The notes under the pieces are model-generated. The model saw only the letters and a list, made by a program, of their open reading frames with translations, was not told the origin of the DNA and did not search any database. A stretch of DNA of 17,875 bases from Bacillota bacterium (GTDB taxonomy: Bacteria > Bacillota > Clostridia > Peptostreptococcales > Anaerovoracaceae): the NCBI GenBank assembly GCA_016302925.1, contig JAEDMR010000015.1, forward strand, positions 1 to 17,875, in the 5' to 3' direction. This document shows, one piece after another, positions 8,441-15,890 of this stretch; position 1 is the first letter of the stretch; every line of letters starts with the position of its first letter. A program made the position numbers and the translations under genes.

Positions 8441-8461
8441 GTACGTATCGCCTCCTGATTC

Positions 8462-9784
8462 TTACTCCTTTTGTGCTCTTTCCAGTCTGCAGATAAAGAA
8501 ACCGTCCGTCTCGCGGCCGGGCAGCAGCTGGATCCTTTTTTTCTCCGCAAAATCTTCATGCCCGGCAAGGAATGCTTCGATCTGCTTTTCGTTTTCCGCG
8601 GGGTTTATGGTACATGTGCTGTATACCAGGCTTCCTCCCGGTTTAACATAACTGCTGGCGGCATGCAGGATTTCCTTCTGTCGTTCTTCCAGTTCGGCAA
8701 AATCAAGTTCTGCCTTTTCTTTCAGCTTGATTTCAGGCTTCCGGCGTATCACACCCAGTCCGGAACACGGCACATCTGCCAGCACACAGTCTGCTTTGCC
8801 CTTTAATTCATCTCGAGCCTCTCTTGCATCCTGACATCGGGTTTTTATGATGGAAAGCCCCAGCCGCTTCGCCTGCTCTTCCATCAGCTTCAGTTTATGT
8901 TCATAAATATCAAAGGCGTATATGCTGCCTGCCGAACCGCCGCCGGCATTTGCTTCCATATCCTCAGCCATTGCCATGGTTTTCCCGCCCGGTGCGGCAC
9001 AGACATCCATCACCAGATTTCCAGCTGACGGGTGCAGCGTATCTGCCGCAAGGACAGAAGCCTGATCCTGCACCGAGAACCAGCCCTCTTTATAGAGCCG
9101 ATGCTGCAGAATACCGGTGCCTTTTCCTGTTACCAGGATCACCCGGTCCGAAAGGCTGCCTTCTTCCACTTGGAAGCCATCCTGCCGCAGCTGCTGCATC
9201 AAAGCATCTCGTTCGATCTTTTTCCGGTTCACCCGAAGGGAAAGAAGCGGTCTTCCATTGGATGCCTGCAGGAGCATTTCCGTTTTCTCCGTTCCGTAGG
9301 CATTCATCCACAGTTCCACCAGCCAGCGGGCAGAAGAATATCTTACAGAAAGATACTCCACAGGATCTGTCCCACGATCCGGCAGCGGAGGAAGGTTCTC
9401 CCCTTCCAGCCGTCTCTGAAAGCCGCGCAGGACACCATTGATAAAACCTTCCCTGCCGCGGCACAGCCTGCGTGCCATGGCTACCGTTTCACTGACAGCA
9501 GCATAGGACGGTACCGAGTCCATGAACAGAAGCTGGTAGATCCCCATTCTCAACAGGGTCATATCCTGTTTTTTCACCTTTCGGAGACCAGACGGAATCT
9601 GTGCAGCCAGATAAAAGTCCAGCAAAATCCGGTTTTCTGTCACGCCGTATACCATTTCACGCACAAACGCAGGATTTTCCGGCTTATTTTTCTCTATATA
9701 TTGATTCAGCGCCAGATTGGAGTAAGACTGGTTCGTCTCCATATCCAGAAGCACTCCATAAGCGGTTTTTCGATTGATATCCAT
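8462..9784 (-). CDS. rsmB: 16S rRNA (cytosine-C5)-methyltransferase RsmB
   Basis: The 440-residue protein methylates C967 (E. coli numbering) of 16S rRNA using S-adenosylmethionine. The N-terminal ~140 residues are the NusB-like RNA-binding domain typical of RsmB. The C-terminal Rossmann methyltransferase carries the SAM motif DVCAAPGGKT (260-269), the acidic DIYEHKL after beta-2, DVPCSGLGVIRR with C340, and YSTCTINPAENE with C391. The two Cys are the release and nucleophile residues of m5C enzymes. Length is normal. The ribosome binding site is weak (AAGAG) and sits in a spacer made of three copies of an 8-mer. It lies within the translation-related part of the operon, between the zinc peptidase and prpC. 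Confidence 0.96.
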   Translation of the reverse strand: MDINRKTAYGVLLDMETNQSYSNLALNQYIEKNKPENPAFVREMVYGVTENRILLDFYLAAQIPSGLRKVKKQDMTLLRMGIYQLLFMDSVPSYAAVSETVAMARRLCRGREGFINGVLRGFQRRLEGENLPPLPDRGTDPVEYLSVRYSSARWLVELWMNAYGTEKTEMLLQASNGRPLLSLRVNRKKIERDALMQQLRQDGFQVEEGSLSDRVILVTGKGTGILQHRLYKEGWFSVQDQASVLAADTLHPSAGNLVMDVCAAPGGKTMAMAEDMEANAGGGSAGSIYAFDIYEHKLKLMEEQAKRLGLSIIKTRCQDAREARDELKGKADCVLADVPCSGLGVIRRKPEIKLKEKAELDFAELEERQKEILHAASSYVKPGGSLVYSTCTINPAENEKQIEAFLAGHEDFAEKKRIQLLPGRETDGFFICRLERAQKE

Positions 9785-9789
9785 ATACG

Positions 9790-9822
9790 AATCTCTTGAA
9801 TCTCTTCTGCAATTAATCTCTT
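9790..9822. repeat. Three copies of AATCTCTT between zinc peptidase and rsmB
   Basis: The 8-mer occurs at 9790-9797, 9799-9806 and 9815-9822. It reads AAGAGATT on the coding strand and fills the gap ahead of rsmB, with the third copy overlapping the end of the preceding gene. The copy nearest rsmB supplies the only Shine-Dalgarno-like sequence. It may be chance or a duplicated weak ribosome binding site. Confidence 0.5.
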
Positions 9823-10511
9823 CTTCCGCGCAGTGCCAGAATCCGGATCAGATTCATCACCGCCATGGCAAGGGATGCCACATAAGTCATGGCAGCTGCA
9901 CGAAGCACTTTTTTCGCACCGCCTTCTTCTTCCTCTGCGATCAGACCAAGGCCTTCCATCTGCTGCAGGGCACGGCTGCTGGCATTGAATTCCACCGGCA
10001 GCGTAATGGCATGAAACAGGATGACCGCAACAAAAGCGATCACACCAATGAAGAACAGGGTATCGCCCATGTAGCTTCCGTATCCCATCAGCAGCAGTCC
10101 AAACAGAATCAGCGGCCAGCTCAGTGTCGAAGCGAAATTCACCAGCGGCACGATGTTGTTTCGCATGAGAAGCGGCATATAGGCTTCCGCATGCTGCACC
10201 GCATGTCCCGCCTCGTGGCAGGCCACGCTGACGGCAGCCACAGAATTCACATTATACACGGTCTGTGAAAGCCGCAGCACCCGCTTCCGCGGGTCGTAGT
10301 GATCCGTCAGACTGCCGGAGATCTGCTCGATCTGCACATCGGACAGTCCGTTGGCGTCCAGCATTCTTCTGGCGGCCTGTGCACCGGTCAGTCCCCGCAT
10401 GGTCCGCACTTTCGAAAATTTTTTGAAATTTCCCTGGACCTTACTCTGTGCATACAGTGTAAACAGGATCGCAGGCAATAAAATATAATAGGACCAGTCA
10501 TACCAAAACAT
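9813..10511 (-). CDS. YugP-family (Zn_peptidase_2) membrane zinc metallopeptidase
   Basis: The 232-residue protein belongs to the YugP-like membrane peptidase family common in Clostridia. A hydrophobic N-terminus (about 6-21) is followed by the zinc motif HEAGH (99-103) and a further H at 107. Two more hydrophobic segments lie at about 131-147 and 152-172. E174 in LPVEFNASSRA is a good candidate third ligand. DARRML-type sequence before the motif (AQAARRMLDANGL) and the DHYDP box are typical. Substrates are not known for this family in general; a membrane-quality-control role is only a guess. AAGGGG precedes the ATG, and the fmt stop is 16 bases upstream. Its place between fmt and rsmB is frequent in clostridial genomes. 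Confidence 0.9.
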   Translation of the reverse strand: MFWYDWSYYILLPAILFTLYAQSKVQGNFKKFSKVRTMRGLTGAQAARRMLDANGLSDVQIEQISGSLTDHYDPRKRVLRLSQTVYNVNSVAAVSVACHEAGHAVQHAEAYMPLLMRNNIVPLVNFASTLSWPLILFGLLLMGYGSYMGDTLFFIGVIAFVAVILFHAITLPVEFNASSRALQQMEGLGLIAEEEEGGAKKVLRAAAMTYVASLAMAVMNLIRILALRGRRD

Positions 10512-10527
10512 AATACATTTTTCCCCT

Positions 10528-11457
10528 TTATTTCAGCAGCGTTCCCGCTGCAATGGAATTTCCCCGCAGATAATCCTTTACGAAAACCCGCTTCTTTCCC
10601 GGCATCTGAATCTCCGTGACCCGAAGGATCCGTCCGCCGCAGCTTACGTCCATTCCTTCTTCCCCTGTCCGGAGAACCGTACCCGGTTCCTGCTCACAGG
10701 TCTGGTTCAGAGGCTGTGCAGCCCACAGCTTCATCACAGTTCCGCTGCAGTCACAGAATGCACCGGGCCACGGATCAAATCCGCGAATCAGTCTCTCAAT
10801 CTCTTCCGGTGTTTTCCGGAAGTCAATCTTTCCGTCTGCCTTCCGGATCAGGCCCGCATAGGTGGACTGGCTGTCGTCCTGTGGTATCGGCGTAATGCTA
10901 CCGGATTCCAGTTTCGGCAGTGTCTCTACCAGAAGCTTCGCTCCGGCCTCTGCCAGCGCATCATGGAGCTGCTCACCGTTCATCCTGCCGATTTCCACTT
11001 CCACCTTCGTCAGCATGTCTCCCGTATCCAACCCTTCTCCCATCTGCATGATGGTCACGCCGGTGACGGTTTCGCCCGTGACAATGGCATTCTGAATCGG
11101 AGATGCCCCCCGAAGCTTCGGAAGCAGCGAGGCATGGACATTGACGCAGCCCAGTTCCGGCAGCTCCAGCAGTTCCTTCGGCAGAATCTGTCCGTATGCC
11201 ACAACAATGATAATGTCCGGTCTGTATTCCTGCAGCTGCTCCAGCAGTGCTGCGTTTCCTCTCACCTTTTCCGGCTGGAGTACTTCCAGCCCGTATTCCA
11301 GTGCTTTTTCCTTTACCGGCGTAAACTGGATTTTCTTTCCCCGGTCTCTGGCCTTATCCGGCTGGGTGATCACATATCCCACCTCAAAGCCGGCTTTTAC
11401 CACAGAATCCAGAACCACCGCAGCGAAATCCGGTGTTCCCATAAACACGGTTTTCAT
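10528..11457 (-). CDS. fmt: Methionyl-tRNA formyltransferase
   Basis: The 309-residue enzyme formylates initiator Met-tRNA using 10-formyltetrahydrofolate, which lets translation start with fMet. The N-terminal hydrolase-like domain has the catalytic triad N106, H108 and D144, at the same numbers as in E. coli. These lie in VNVHASLLPKLRGASPIQ and in VTIMQMGEGLDTGDML. The C-terminal OB-fold tRNA-binding domain follows (about 205-309). The start lies 3 bases after def, and its GGGGAGG ribosome binding site is formed by the last acidic codons of def. It is therefore translationally coupled to the enzyme that later removes the formyl group. Confidence 0.97.
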   Translation of the reverse strand: MKTVFMGTPDFAAVVLDSVVKAGFEVGYVITQPDKARDRGKKIQFTPVKEKALEYGLEVLQPEKVRGNAALLEQLQEYRPDIIIVVAYGQILPKELLELPELGCVNVHASLLPKLRGASPIQNAIVTGETVTGVTIMQMGEGLDTGDMLTKVEVEIGRMNGEQLHDALAEAGAKLLVETLPKLESGSITPIPQDDSQSTYAGLIRKADGKIDFRKTPEEIERLIRGFDPWPGAFCDCSGTVMKLWAAQPLNQTCEQEPGTVLRTGEEGMDVSCGGRILRVTEIQMPGKKRVFVKDYLRGNSIAAGTLLK

Positions 11458-11460
11458 CGC

Positions 11461-11958
11461 TTATTCTTCCTCCCCGAAGTCTTCCTCTTCGTCATATGCG
11501 GAAACAGCTTCCCGGATATTTTCTGCCTTGTCAATATACAGAATTCCGTCCAGATGGTCGTACTCGTGGCACATGACTCTGGCATCAAAGTCCTGGAAAT
11601 CATAAACCTGCAGATTTCCGTCCAGATCCAGCGCCTGGATTTTGATGGTGTCCGGCCGTTCCACCGTACCGATCATCCCGGGCACGCTGAGACAGCCTTC
11701 ATCATCAATCTGACTACCGGACTGTTCCAGAATCACGGGATTGATCATGAAATACACTCTGCCCGGCTCAGGCTCTGCTACAAACATTCTGCGCATGATG
11801 CCCACCTGCGGTGCGGCGATTCCCACGCCACACTGCTCCCGCATGGTATCCAGCATGTCTTCCATGGTCATGCGAATCCGGTCTGTGACTTCCGATACTT
11901 CCCTGCATTTCTTCCGCAGGATCTCATCTCCTTCAGTTACTACGTTTCTGATTGCCAT
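11461..11958 (-). CDS. def: Peptide deformylase
   Basis: The 165-residue metalloenzyme removes the formyl group from new proteins. All three family motifs are intact: GIAAPQVG (46-53), EGCLSVPG (87-94) with metal ligand C89, and HEYDH (131-135) giving the two His ligands and catalytic Glu. The C-terminus is a short acidic extension (DEEEDFGEEE). AGGAGG before the ATG is one of the best ribosome binding sites in the window. It is separated from priA by 44 bases and from fmt by 3. The pairing of def and fmt is nearly universal. Confidence 0.97.
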   Translation of the reverse strand: MAIRNVVTEGDEILRKKCREVSEVTDRIRMTMEDMLDTMREQCGVGIAAPQVGIMRRMFVAEPEPGRVYFMINPVILEQSGSQIDDEGCLSVPGMIGTVERPDTIKIQALDLDGNLQVYDFQDFDARVMCHEYDHLDGILYIDKAENIREAVSAYDEEEDFGEEE

Positions 11959-12002
11959 TGTATCCTCCTGATTATCGTTTCTGTCTTACATAGAAAATGT
12001 GG

Positions 12003-14030
12003 TTATAACGTGCTGTATGGGTTCACATCGAGGTTCATATTACAGTCGATCTTCTCCCGCAGCAGTATCTGGCTGAAATTATCCAGATAATAAATATATT
12101 GATTCCGGCTGCCCCGAGGGCATTTGATCAGAATATAATACCGAAAATCTTCTCCTTTGAAATTGACTGCCACCTTCGGCGCCAGCACCTGTCCGGCATT
12201 TTCTGTTCCGATGGCGTGTTCCATATAGACTCTGCAGCGTTCTGCCGCTCCCAGGGCTGTCGCCTCCTCTGCCGAAGTGAAATTCACCATGATCAGATCG
12301 GTAAAAGGCGGATAATCCATAAACTGGCGGAGCCGGATCTCCTGTTGGAAAAACCCTTCATAGTCGTGATGTTTCGCCGCCTGTAATGCGTAATTATCCG
12401 GTTCATAGGTCTGTACGATGACCCTGCCCTGCCGGTCACCCCGCCCCGCACGGCCGGCCACCTGGGTCACCAGCTGAAAAGTCCGTTCCGTGGAGCGGTA
12501 GTCAGGAATGTTCAGGGTCACATCTGCCGCGATGACGCCTACCAGGCCCACATTCCGAAAGTCAAGCCCCTTTGCCACCAGCTGCGTCCCGATGAGAATC
12601 TTCGTTTCGCCGCCGGCGAATTTTTTCAGGATGCGATCCAGGTCTTTCCGCGTCTTTACCGCGTCCAGATCCAGCCGGTCCACCGCAGCCTCCGGAAAGA
12701 ACTTCTTCGCTGCTTCCTCCACCTGCTCTGTACCGATGCCGAAAAACCGTATGTACCGGCTTCCGCATTCCGGGCAGGTCTTCGGAACCGGGAATTTCCT
12801 TCCGCAGTAGTGGCAGACGGCACGATCCCAGCCTTTGTGGTAGGTCAGAGAGATGCCGCACTTGGGACATTTCATCGCCGTACCGCATTCCCTGCAGGAA
12901 ATAAAACTGGAATATCCTCTCCGGTTCTGAAACAGGATGATCTGCTGACCTGCCTCCAGTGTCTCCTTCATGGAACGGAAGAGCGCGCGGCTGAAAATCG
13001 TCATGTTTCCCGCTTTCAGTTCTTCCCGCATATCCACGATCTCCACGTCCGGAAGAGGTGTCTGGTTAAATCGCTCCTTTAGTTCAATGAGATGATAGAT
13101 ACCTTCTTTGCACCGCTGATAGGATACCACGGATGGGGTCGCGCTGCCCAGAAGCAGCACCCCGTCATAGTATTTCAAACGTTTCAGAGCCACATCCACC
13201 GTCTCATACTTCGGCGTCATATCCGCTTTATAAGTCGCTTCATGCTCCTCATCCAAAATGATGATGCCGATGTTTTCCAGCGGAGAAAAGACACCCATCC
13301 GGGCGCCCACCACGATGCGTGCCTGGCCGCGGCGGATCCGCTGCCACTCGTCATATCGTTCCCGCCGGGTCAGCTTGCTATGCATGACCGCCAGATTCTC
13401 CTTGCCGAACCGGCCTGCAAACCGGTCGATCATCTGCGTTGTAAGGGCGATTTCGGGAACCAGCATAATTGCCGTCTTTCCCAGTGCCAGACACCGGTCG
13501 ATGGCTTCCATGTAGACTTCCGTCTTGCCGCTGGAAGTGACGCCGTGAAGGAGAAAATTCTCCTGCCGGCCGGCGTCGATGGCGCTTCCGATCCGGTCCA
13601 CCGCCGCCTGCTGTTCTTCTGTCAAGGCTTCCGGTTTCTCATAATGTCCGGTCAGACCCTGATACGGCTCCTTTTCCTTTCCTTCTCTGGCAGGTCCTCC
13701 TGCAGGAATAAAGCACCGGACACAGTCCCAGTATGTAATGCCGTAACGCTGCTTCATCCACCCGGCAGTGGTCATGATCTCTTCAGTCAGAGGCAAACTG
13801 TCGTCCACGCCGAGAATCGTCTTCATCTTTTCCGGCGGACAGTTCGAGTTGTCTGCCGATTCTTCTTCGCTGCTGATCCGGTACACATAACCTGACCGTT
13901 CTTTATTATACATGCCGAAGGGAATCCGCACCCGGTCTCCTGCCTTCACGGCAGTATCCTCCGTCTTATAGGTATACAGGCTGTCGGTGTGCCTGCTTTT
14001 ATTGTCAATGATGATATCTGCGTATCTCAT
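12003..14030 (-). CDS. priA: Primosomal protein N' (replication-restart helicase PriA)
   Basis: The 675-residue superfamily 2 helicase restarts stalled replication forks by binding forked DNA and loading the primosome. The N-terminal 3'-end-binding domain begins MRYADIIIDN. Helicase motifs include Walker A GVTSSGKT (163-170), DEEH (260-263), GSATPS (295-300) and the later VTQVAGRAGRGDRQG. Eight Cys in four CxxC pairs (379/382, 388/391, 406/409, 419/422) bind two zinc ions inside the helicase core. I start at ATG 14030 because homology begins there and it avoids a long overlap with asnA; the upstream in-frame ATG at 14090 adds 20 unrelated residues. The protein is somewhat shorter than most PriA (about 730-830), with a compact region before the helicase. 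The asnA stop is 5 bases upstream. Confidence 0.96.
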   Translation of the reverse strand: MRYADIIIDNKSRHTDSLYTYKTEDTAVKAGDRVRIPFGMYNKERSGYVYRISSEEESADNSNCPPEKMKTILGVDDSLPLTEEIMTTAGWMKQRYGITYWDCVRCFIPAGGPAREGKEKEPYQGLTGHYEKPEALTEEQQAAVDRIGSAIDAGRQENFLLHGVTSSGKTEVYMEAIDRCLALGKTAIMLVPEIALTTQMIDRFAGRFGKENLAVMHSKLTRRERYDEWQRIRRGQARIVVGARMGVFSPLENIGIIILDEEHEATYKADMTPKYETVDVALKRLKYYDGVLLLGSATPSVVSYQRCKEGIYHLIELKERFNQTPLPDVEIVDMREELKAGNMTIFSRALFRSMKETLEAGQQIILFQNRRGYSSFISCRECGTAMKCPKCGISLTYHKGWDRAVCHYCGRKFPVPKTCPECGSRYIRFFGIGTEQVEEAAKKFFPEAAVDRLDLDAVKTRKDLDRILKKFAGGETKILIGTQLVAKGLDFRNVGLVGVIAADVTLNIPDYRSTERTFQLVTQVAGRAGRGDRQGRVIVQTYEPDNYALQAAKHHDYEGFFQQEIRLRQFMDYPPFTDLIMVNFTSAEEATALGAAERCRVYMEHAIGTENAGQVLAPKVAVNFKGEDFRYYILIKCPRGSRNQYIYYLDNFSQILLREKIDCNMNLDVNPYSTL

Positions 14031-14035
14031 AAAAC

Positions 14036-15046
14036 CTACAGCAGGTGAATATTGTTTGCTGCACAGGTCTCGATCATCTCCTGCGGCCATACCGAAGCCT
14101 GCACTTCACCGATGTGGGCCTTCCGCAGGAAGAACATGCAGAGACGGCTCTGACCGATGCCGCCGCCGATGGTATACGGAAGACGATCTTCCAGAATTGC
14201 CTTATGGAATTCCATTTCCATTCTGTCTTCACAGCCCTCAATTGTCAGCTGCCGGCGCATTGCTTCCGCATCCACGCGGATACCCATGGAAGAAATTTCA
14301 AAGGATCTGTCCAGCACCTCATTCCAGAGGATGATATCGCCGTTCAGTTCCCAGTCATCATAGTCCGGGGAACGTCCGTCATGCTTCTGGCCGGATGCCA
14401 GTCTGCCTCCGATTTTCATAATGAAGACTGCACCATGCTCCTTCGTGATCAGGTCTTCTCTTTCCTTCGGTGTCTTATCCGGATACATATCCTCCAGTTC
14501 CTGGGTCGTGATGAAGAAGATTTCATTCGGAATCTCTGTCTGCAGATTGCGATACAGGCGGTTCACATAATCTCCCAGGTTCTTGACCGCATTGTAGATC
14601 GTCGTAACCGTTTCCTTCAGATATTCCTCGGTTCTCTGTTCCTTTGTGATAACCTTTTCCCAGTCCCACTGATCCACATAGATCGAATGCAGATTATCCA
14701 TTTCCTCATCCCTGCGGATGGCATTCATATCCGTATACAGACCATGTCCTGGCTCAATGCCGTATTTTCCCAGGGCCATTCTCTTCCACTTGGCCAGGGA
14801 CTGCACTACTTCCACTTCCGCTTCATCCATGTCCTTCACACTGAAGCTGACCCGGCGTTCCACACCGTTCAGATTGTCGTTCAGGCCAGTCTGCGGCAGG
14901 ACGAACAGCGGTGCGGATACTCTGCGCAGATTCAGCCCGTAAGCCAGTTCTGCCTGGAAATAGTCCTTGATCTTTTTAATGGCTCTCTGACTTTCCATCA
15001 GGTCGAGAACCGGTTCATAGTTTTTCGGTAAAATTAAGTTTGCCAT
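14036..15046 (-). CDS. asnA: Aspartate--ammonia ligase (asparagine synthetase A)
   Basis: The 336-residue enzyme makes asparagine from aspartate, ammonia and ATP. It resembles the catalytic core of class II tRNA synthetases. Family blocks are clear: SLAKWKR (83-89), YVDQWDWE (123-130), GAVFIMKIGGRL, PDYDDWELNGDIILWN, FEISSMGIRVD and the class II motif 3-like IGGGIGQSR (293-301), then HIGEVQASVWP. Length equals the norm. I start at ATG 15046, which has AGGAG six bases upstream and matches the family N-terminus; an in-frame ATG at 15082 adds 12 unrelated residues. It lies 39 bases after queH. No T-box leader or separate promoter is visible in that gap, so co-transcription with queH is likely. 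Confidence 0.97.
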   Translation of the reverse strand: MANLILPKNYEPVLDLMESQRAIKKIKDYFQAELAYGLNLRRVSAPLFVLPQTGLNDNLNGVERRVSFSVKDMDEAEVEVVQSLAKWKRMALGKYGIEPGHGLYTDMNAIRRDEEMDNLHSIYVDQWDWEKVITKEQRTEEYLKETVTTIYNAVKNLGDYVNRLYRNLQTEIPNEIFFITTQELEDMYPDKTPKEREDLITKEHGAVFIMKIGGRLASGQKHDGRSPDYDDWELNGDIILWNEVLDRSFEISSMGIRVDAEAMRRQLTIEGCEDRMEMEFHKAILEDRLPYTIGGGIGQSRLCMFFLRKAHIGEVQASVWPQEMIETCAANNIHLL

Positions 15047-15085
15047 GTTTTCTCCTGTTTCTTTTTTTATATTTCTTCTCAAAAT

Positions 15086-15769
15086 CTATTTTTCCGACGT
15101 TTCTGCCCGCATGGAATATCTGCATCCGCAGTAGTTCTGCCGATATAGCCCATATTCCTTTGAAAGCTCGATGCTTCTCTGAAACCCGGCTTTTTTCTTA
15201 AAGTCCAAATCCAGAAATTCCACATGATGCTCCCTGGCCAGCTGGCTGCCGATGGTGGAGATCAGCGGATAGTTCTTATGGGGACTCACGGTCAGAGTGG
15301 TGCCAAAGCAGAAAAAGCCTTCTCTTTCTGCCAGCACTGCGGTTTCTTCCAGCCGCTGCCGGAAACACAGTGTGCAGCGGGCGCCCCCCTCCGGTTCCTT
15401 TTCATAACCTTCCGTCAATCGAAGGAAGCTTTCCGGTTCATAGTCTCCCTCTATGAATCCCACCTGTTCTTCCAATTCCAAACCTTTGTTATATTCCTGC
15501 AGGAACTGAATCTGTGCCGCTTTCCGCCGTTCATATTCCTCCGGTTCCGTAATGCACGGATTGAAATAGAACACCGTCACCTGATACTCCGGGAGCACCC
15601 GTTCAATGCATGCCGTGCTGCACGGACCGCAGCAGGAGTGCAGAAGAAGTGTCTTTTTCACCTTTTGCGTTTCTGTTTCCGGTTCCAGCGAATACAGTAT
15701 CGGACTGCCCTGCGGGCGTTCACAGGAATAAATCTGCGGACTGGATTCTTCCCGATTTATCTTTTCCAA
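15086..15769 (-). CDS. queH: Epoxyqueuosine reductase QueH
   Basis: The 227-residue protein performs the last step of queuosine synthesis in tRNA, reducing epoxyqueuosine to queuosine. It is the non-cobalamin enzyme (formerly DUF208), unrelated to QueG. Cys motifs for its iron-sulfur cluster and extra iron are all present: HSCCGPC (44-50), RCTLC (131-135) and NYCGC (212-216). The start is a TTG at 15769. A perfect AAGGAGG lies seven bases before it, and no ATG fits. A TTG at 15787 is open too but would make the ribosome binding site part of the protein. The first ~36 residues are poorly conserved. It is the first gene of the leftward operon. No other queuosine gene is in the window. Confidence 0.94.
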   Translation of the reverse strand: MEKINREESSPQIYSCERPQGSPILYSLEPETETQKVKKTLLLHSCCGPCSTACIERVLPEYQVTVFYFNPCITEPEEYERRKAAQIQFLQEYNKGLELEEQVGFIEGDYEPESFLRLTEGYEKEPEGGARCTLCFRQRLEETAVLAEREGFFCFGTTLTVSPHKNYPLISTIGSQLAREHHVEFLDLDFKKKAGFQRSIELSKEYGLYRQNYCGCRYSMRAETSEK

Positions 15770-15780
15770 AAAACCCCCTC

Positions 15781-15808
15781 CTTGCAAAATAGCAAGACTT
15801 CTGCTATT
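15781..15808 (-). promoter_or_regulatory. Two mutually exclusive hairpins in the queH leader
   Basis: On the queH strand, AATAGCA (15808-15802) pairs with TGCTATT (15794-15788) around a 7-nt loop. A second stem pairs CTTGC (15796-15792) with GCAAG (15785-15781) around TATTTT and would cover the start of the AAGGAGG ribosome binding site. The two stems share 15792-15794, so only one can form at a time. This is consistent with translational control but unproven. I see no match to a preQ1 riboswitch. Confidence 0.4.
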
Positions 15809-15810
15809 CT
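15782..15810 (+). promoter_or_regulatory. Candidate promoter for the radical SAM gene, with internal dyad
   Basis: TTGCAA (15782-15787), a 17-base spacer, then TATTCT (15805-15810) with an extended -10 TG at 15802-15803. The spacer holds most of the AATAGCA-N7-TGCTATT dyad, which could act as an operator. Transcription would begin near 15817, leaving a leader of about 74 nt. Confidence 0.45.
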
Positions 15811-15833
15811 AATATTCTAAAGATATATTCTAA
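15805..15833. repeat. Three copies of TATTCTAA between queH and the radical SAM gene
   Basis: Copies lie at 15805-15812, 15813-15820 and 15826-15833, the first two in direct tandem. They coincide with the candidate -10 boxes of both divergent promoters (TATTCT forward; TAGAAT on the other strand). They may be regulator sites or simply AT-rich promoter sequence. Confidence 0.45.
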
Positions 15834-15855
15834 CATAAAACTGTGATATTTGAAA
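15827..15855 (-). promoter_or_regulatory. Candidate promoter for the queH-rpe operon
   Basis: On the minus strand a weak -35 TTTCAA (15855-15850), a 17-base spacer and TAGAAT (15832-15827) with an extended -10 TG. A transcript starting near 15820 would have about 50 nt before the queH TTG. It is the only promoter candidate I find ahead of the eleven-gene leftward run, though internal promoters cannot be excluded. Confidence 0.4.
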
Positions 15856-15890
15856 GAGATTTGAGCGATATTTTAGGAGATTACTACGCG

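Noticed and set aside
10963..12090. 375-codon plus-strand open frame across fmt and def
   Set aside because: It lies antisense to two intact, well-conserved genes and crosses their boundary. The His/Cys/Phe-rich composition is typical of a shadow frame.
14031..14090. Longer PriA start at ATG 14090
   Set aside because: It would overlap asnA by 55 bases and add residues unlike PriA. Homology begins at the ATG at 14030.
14045..15031. 328-codon plus-strand open frame opposite asnA
   Set aside because: It is an exact shadow of asnA with no promoter or ribosome binding site, and asnA matches its family end to end.
15770..15842. preQ1 riboswitch ahead of queH
   Set aside because: The gene makes it an attractive idea, but the conserved preQ1-I and preQ1-II sequence blocks are not found in this short leader.
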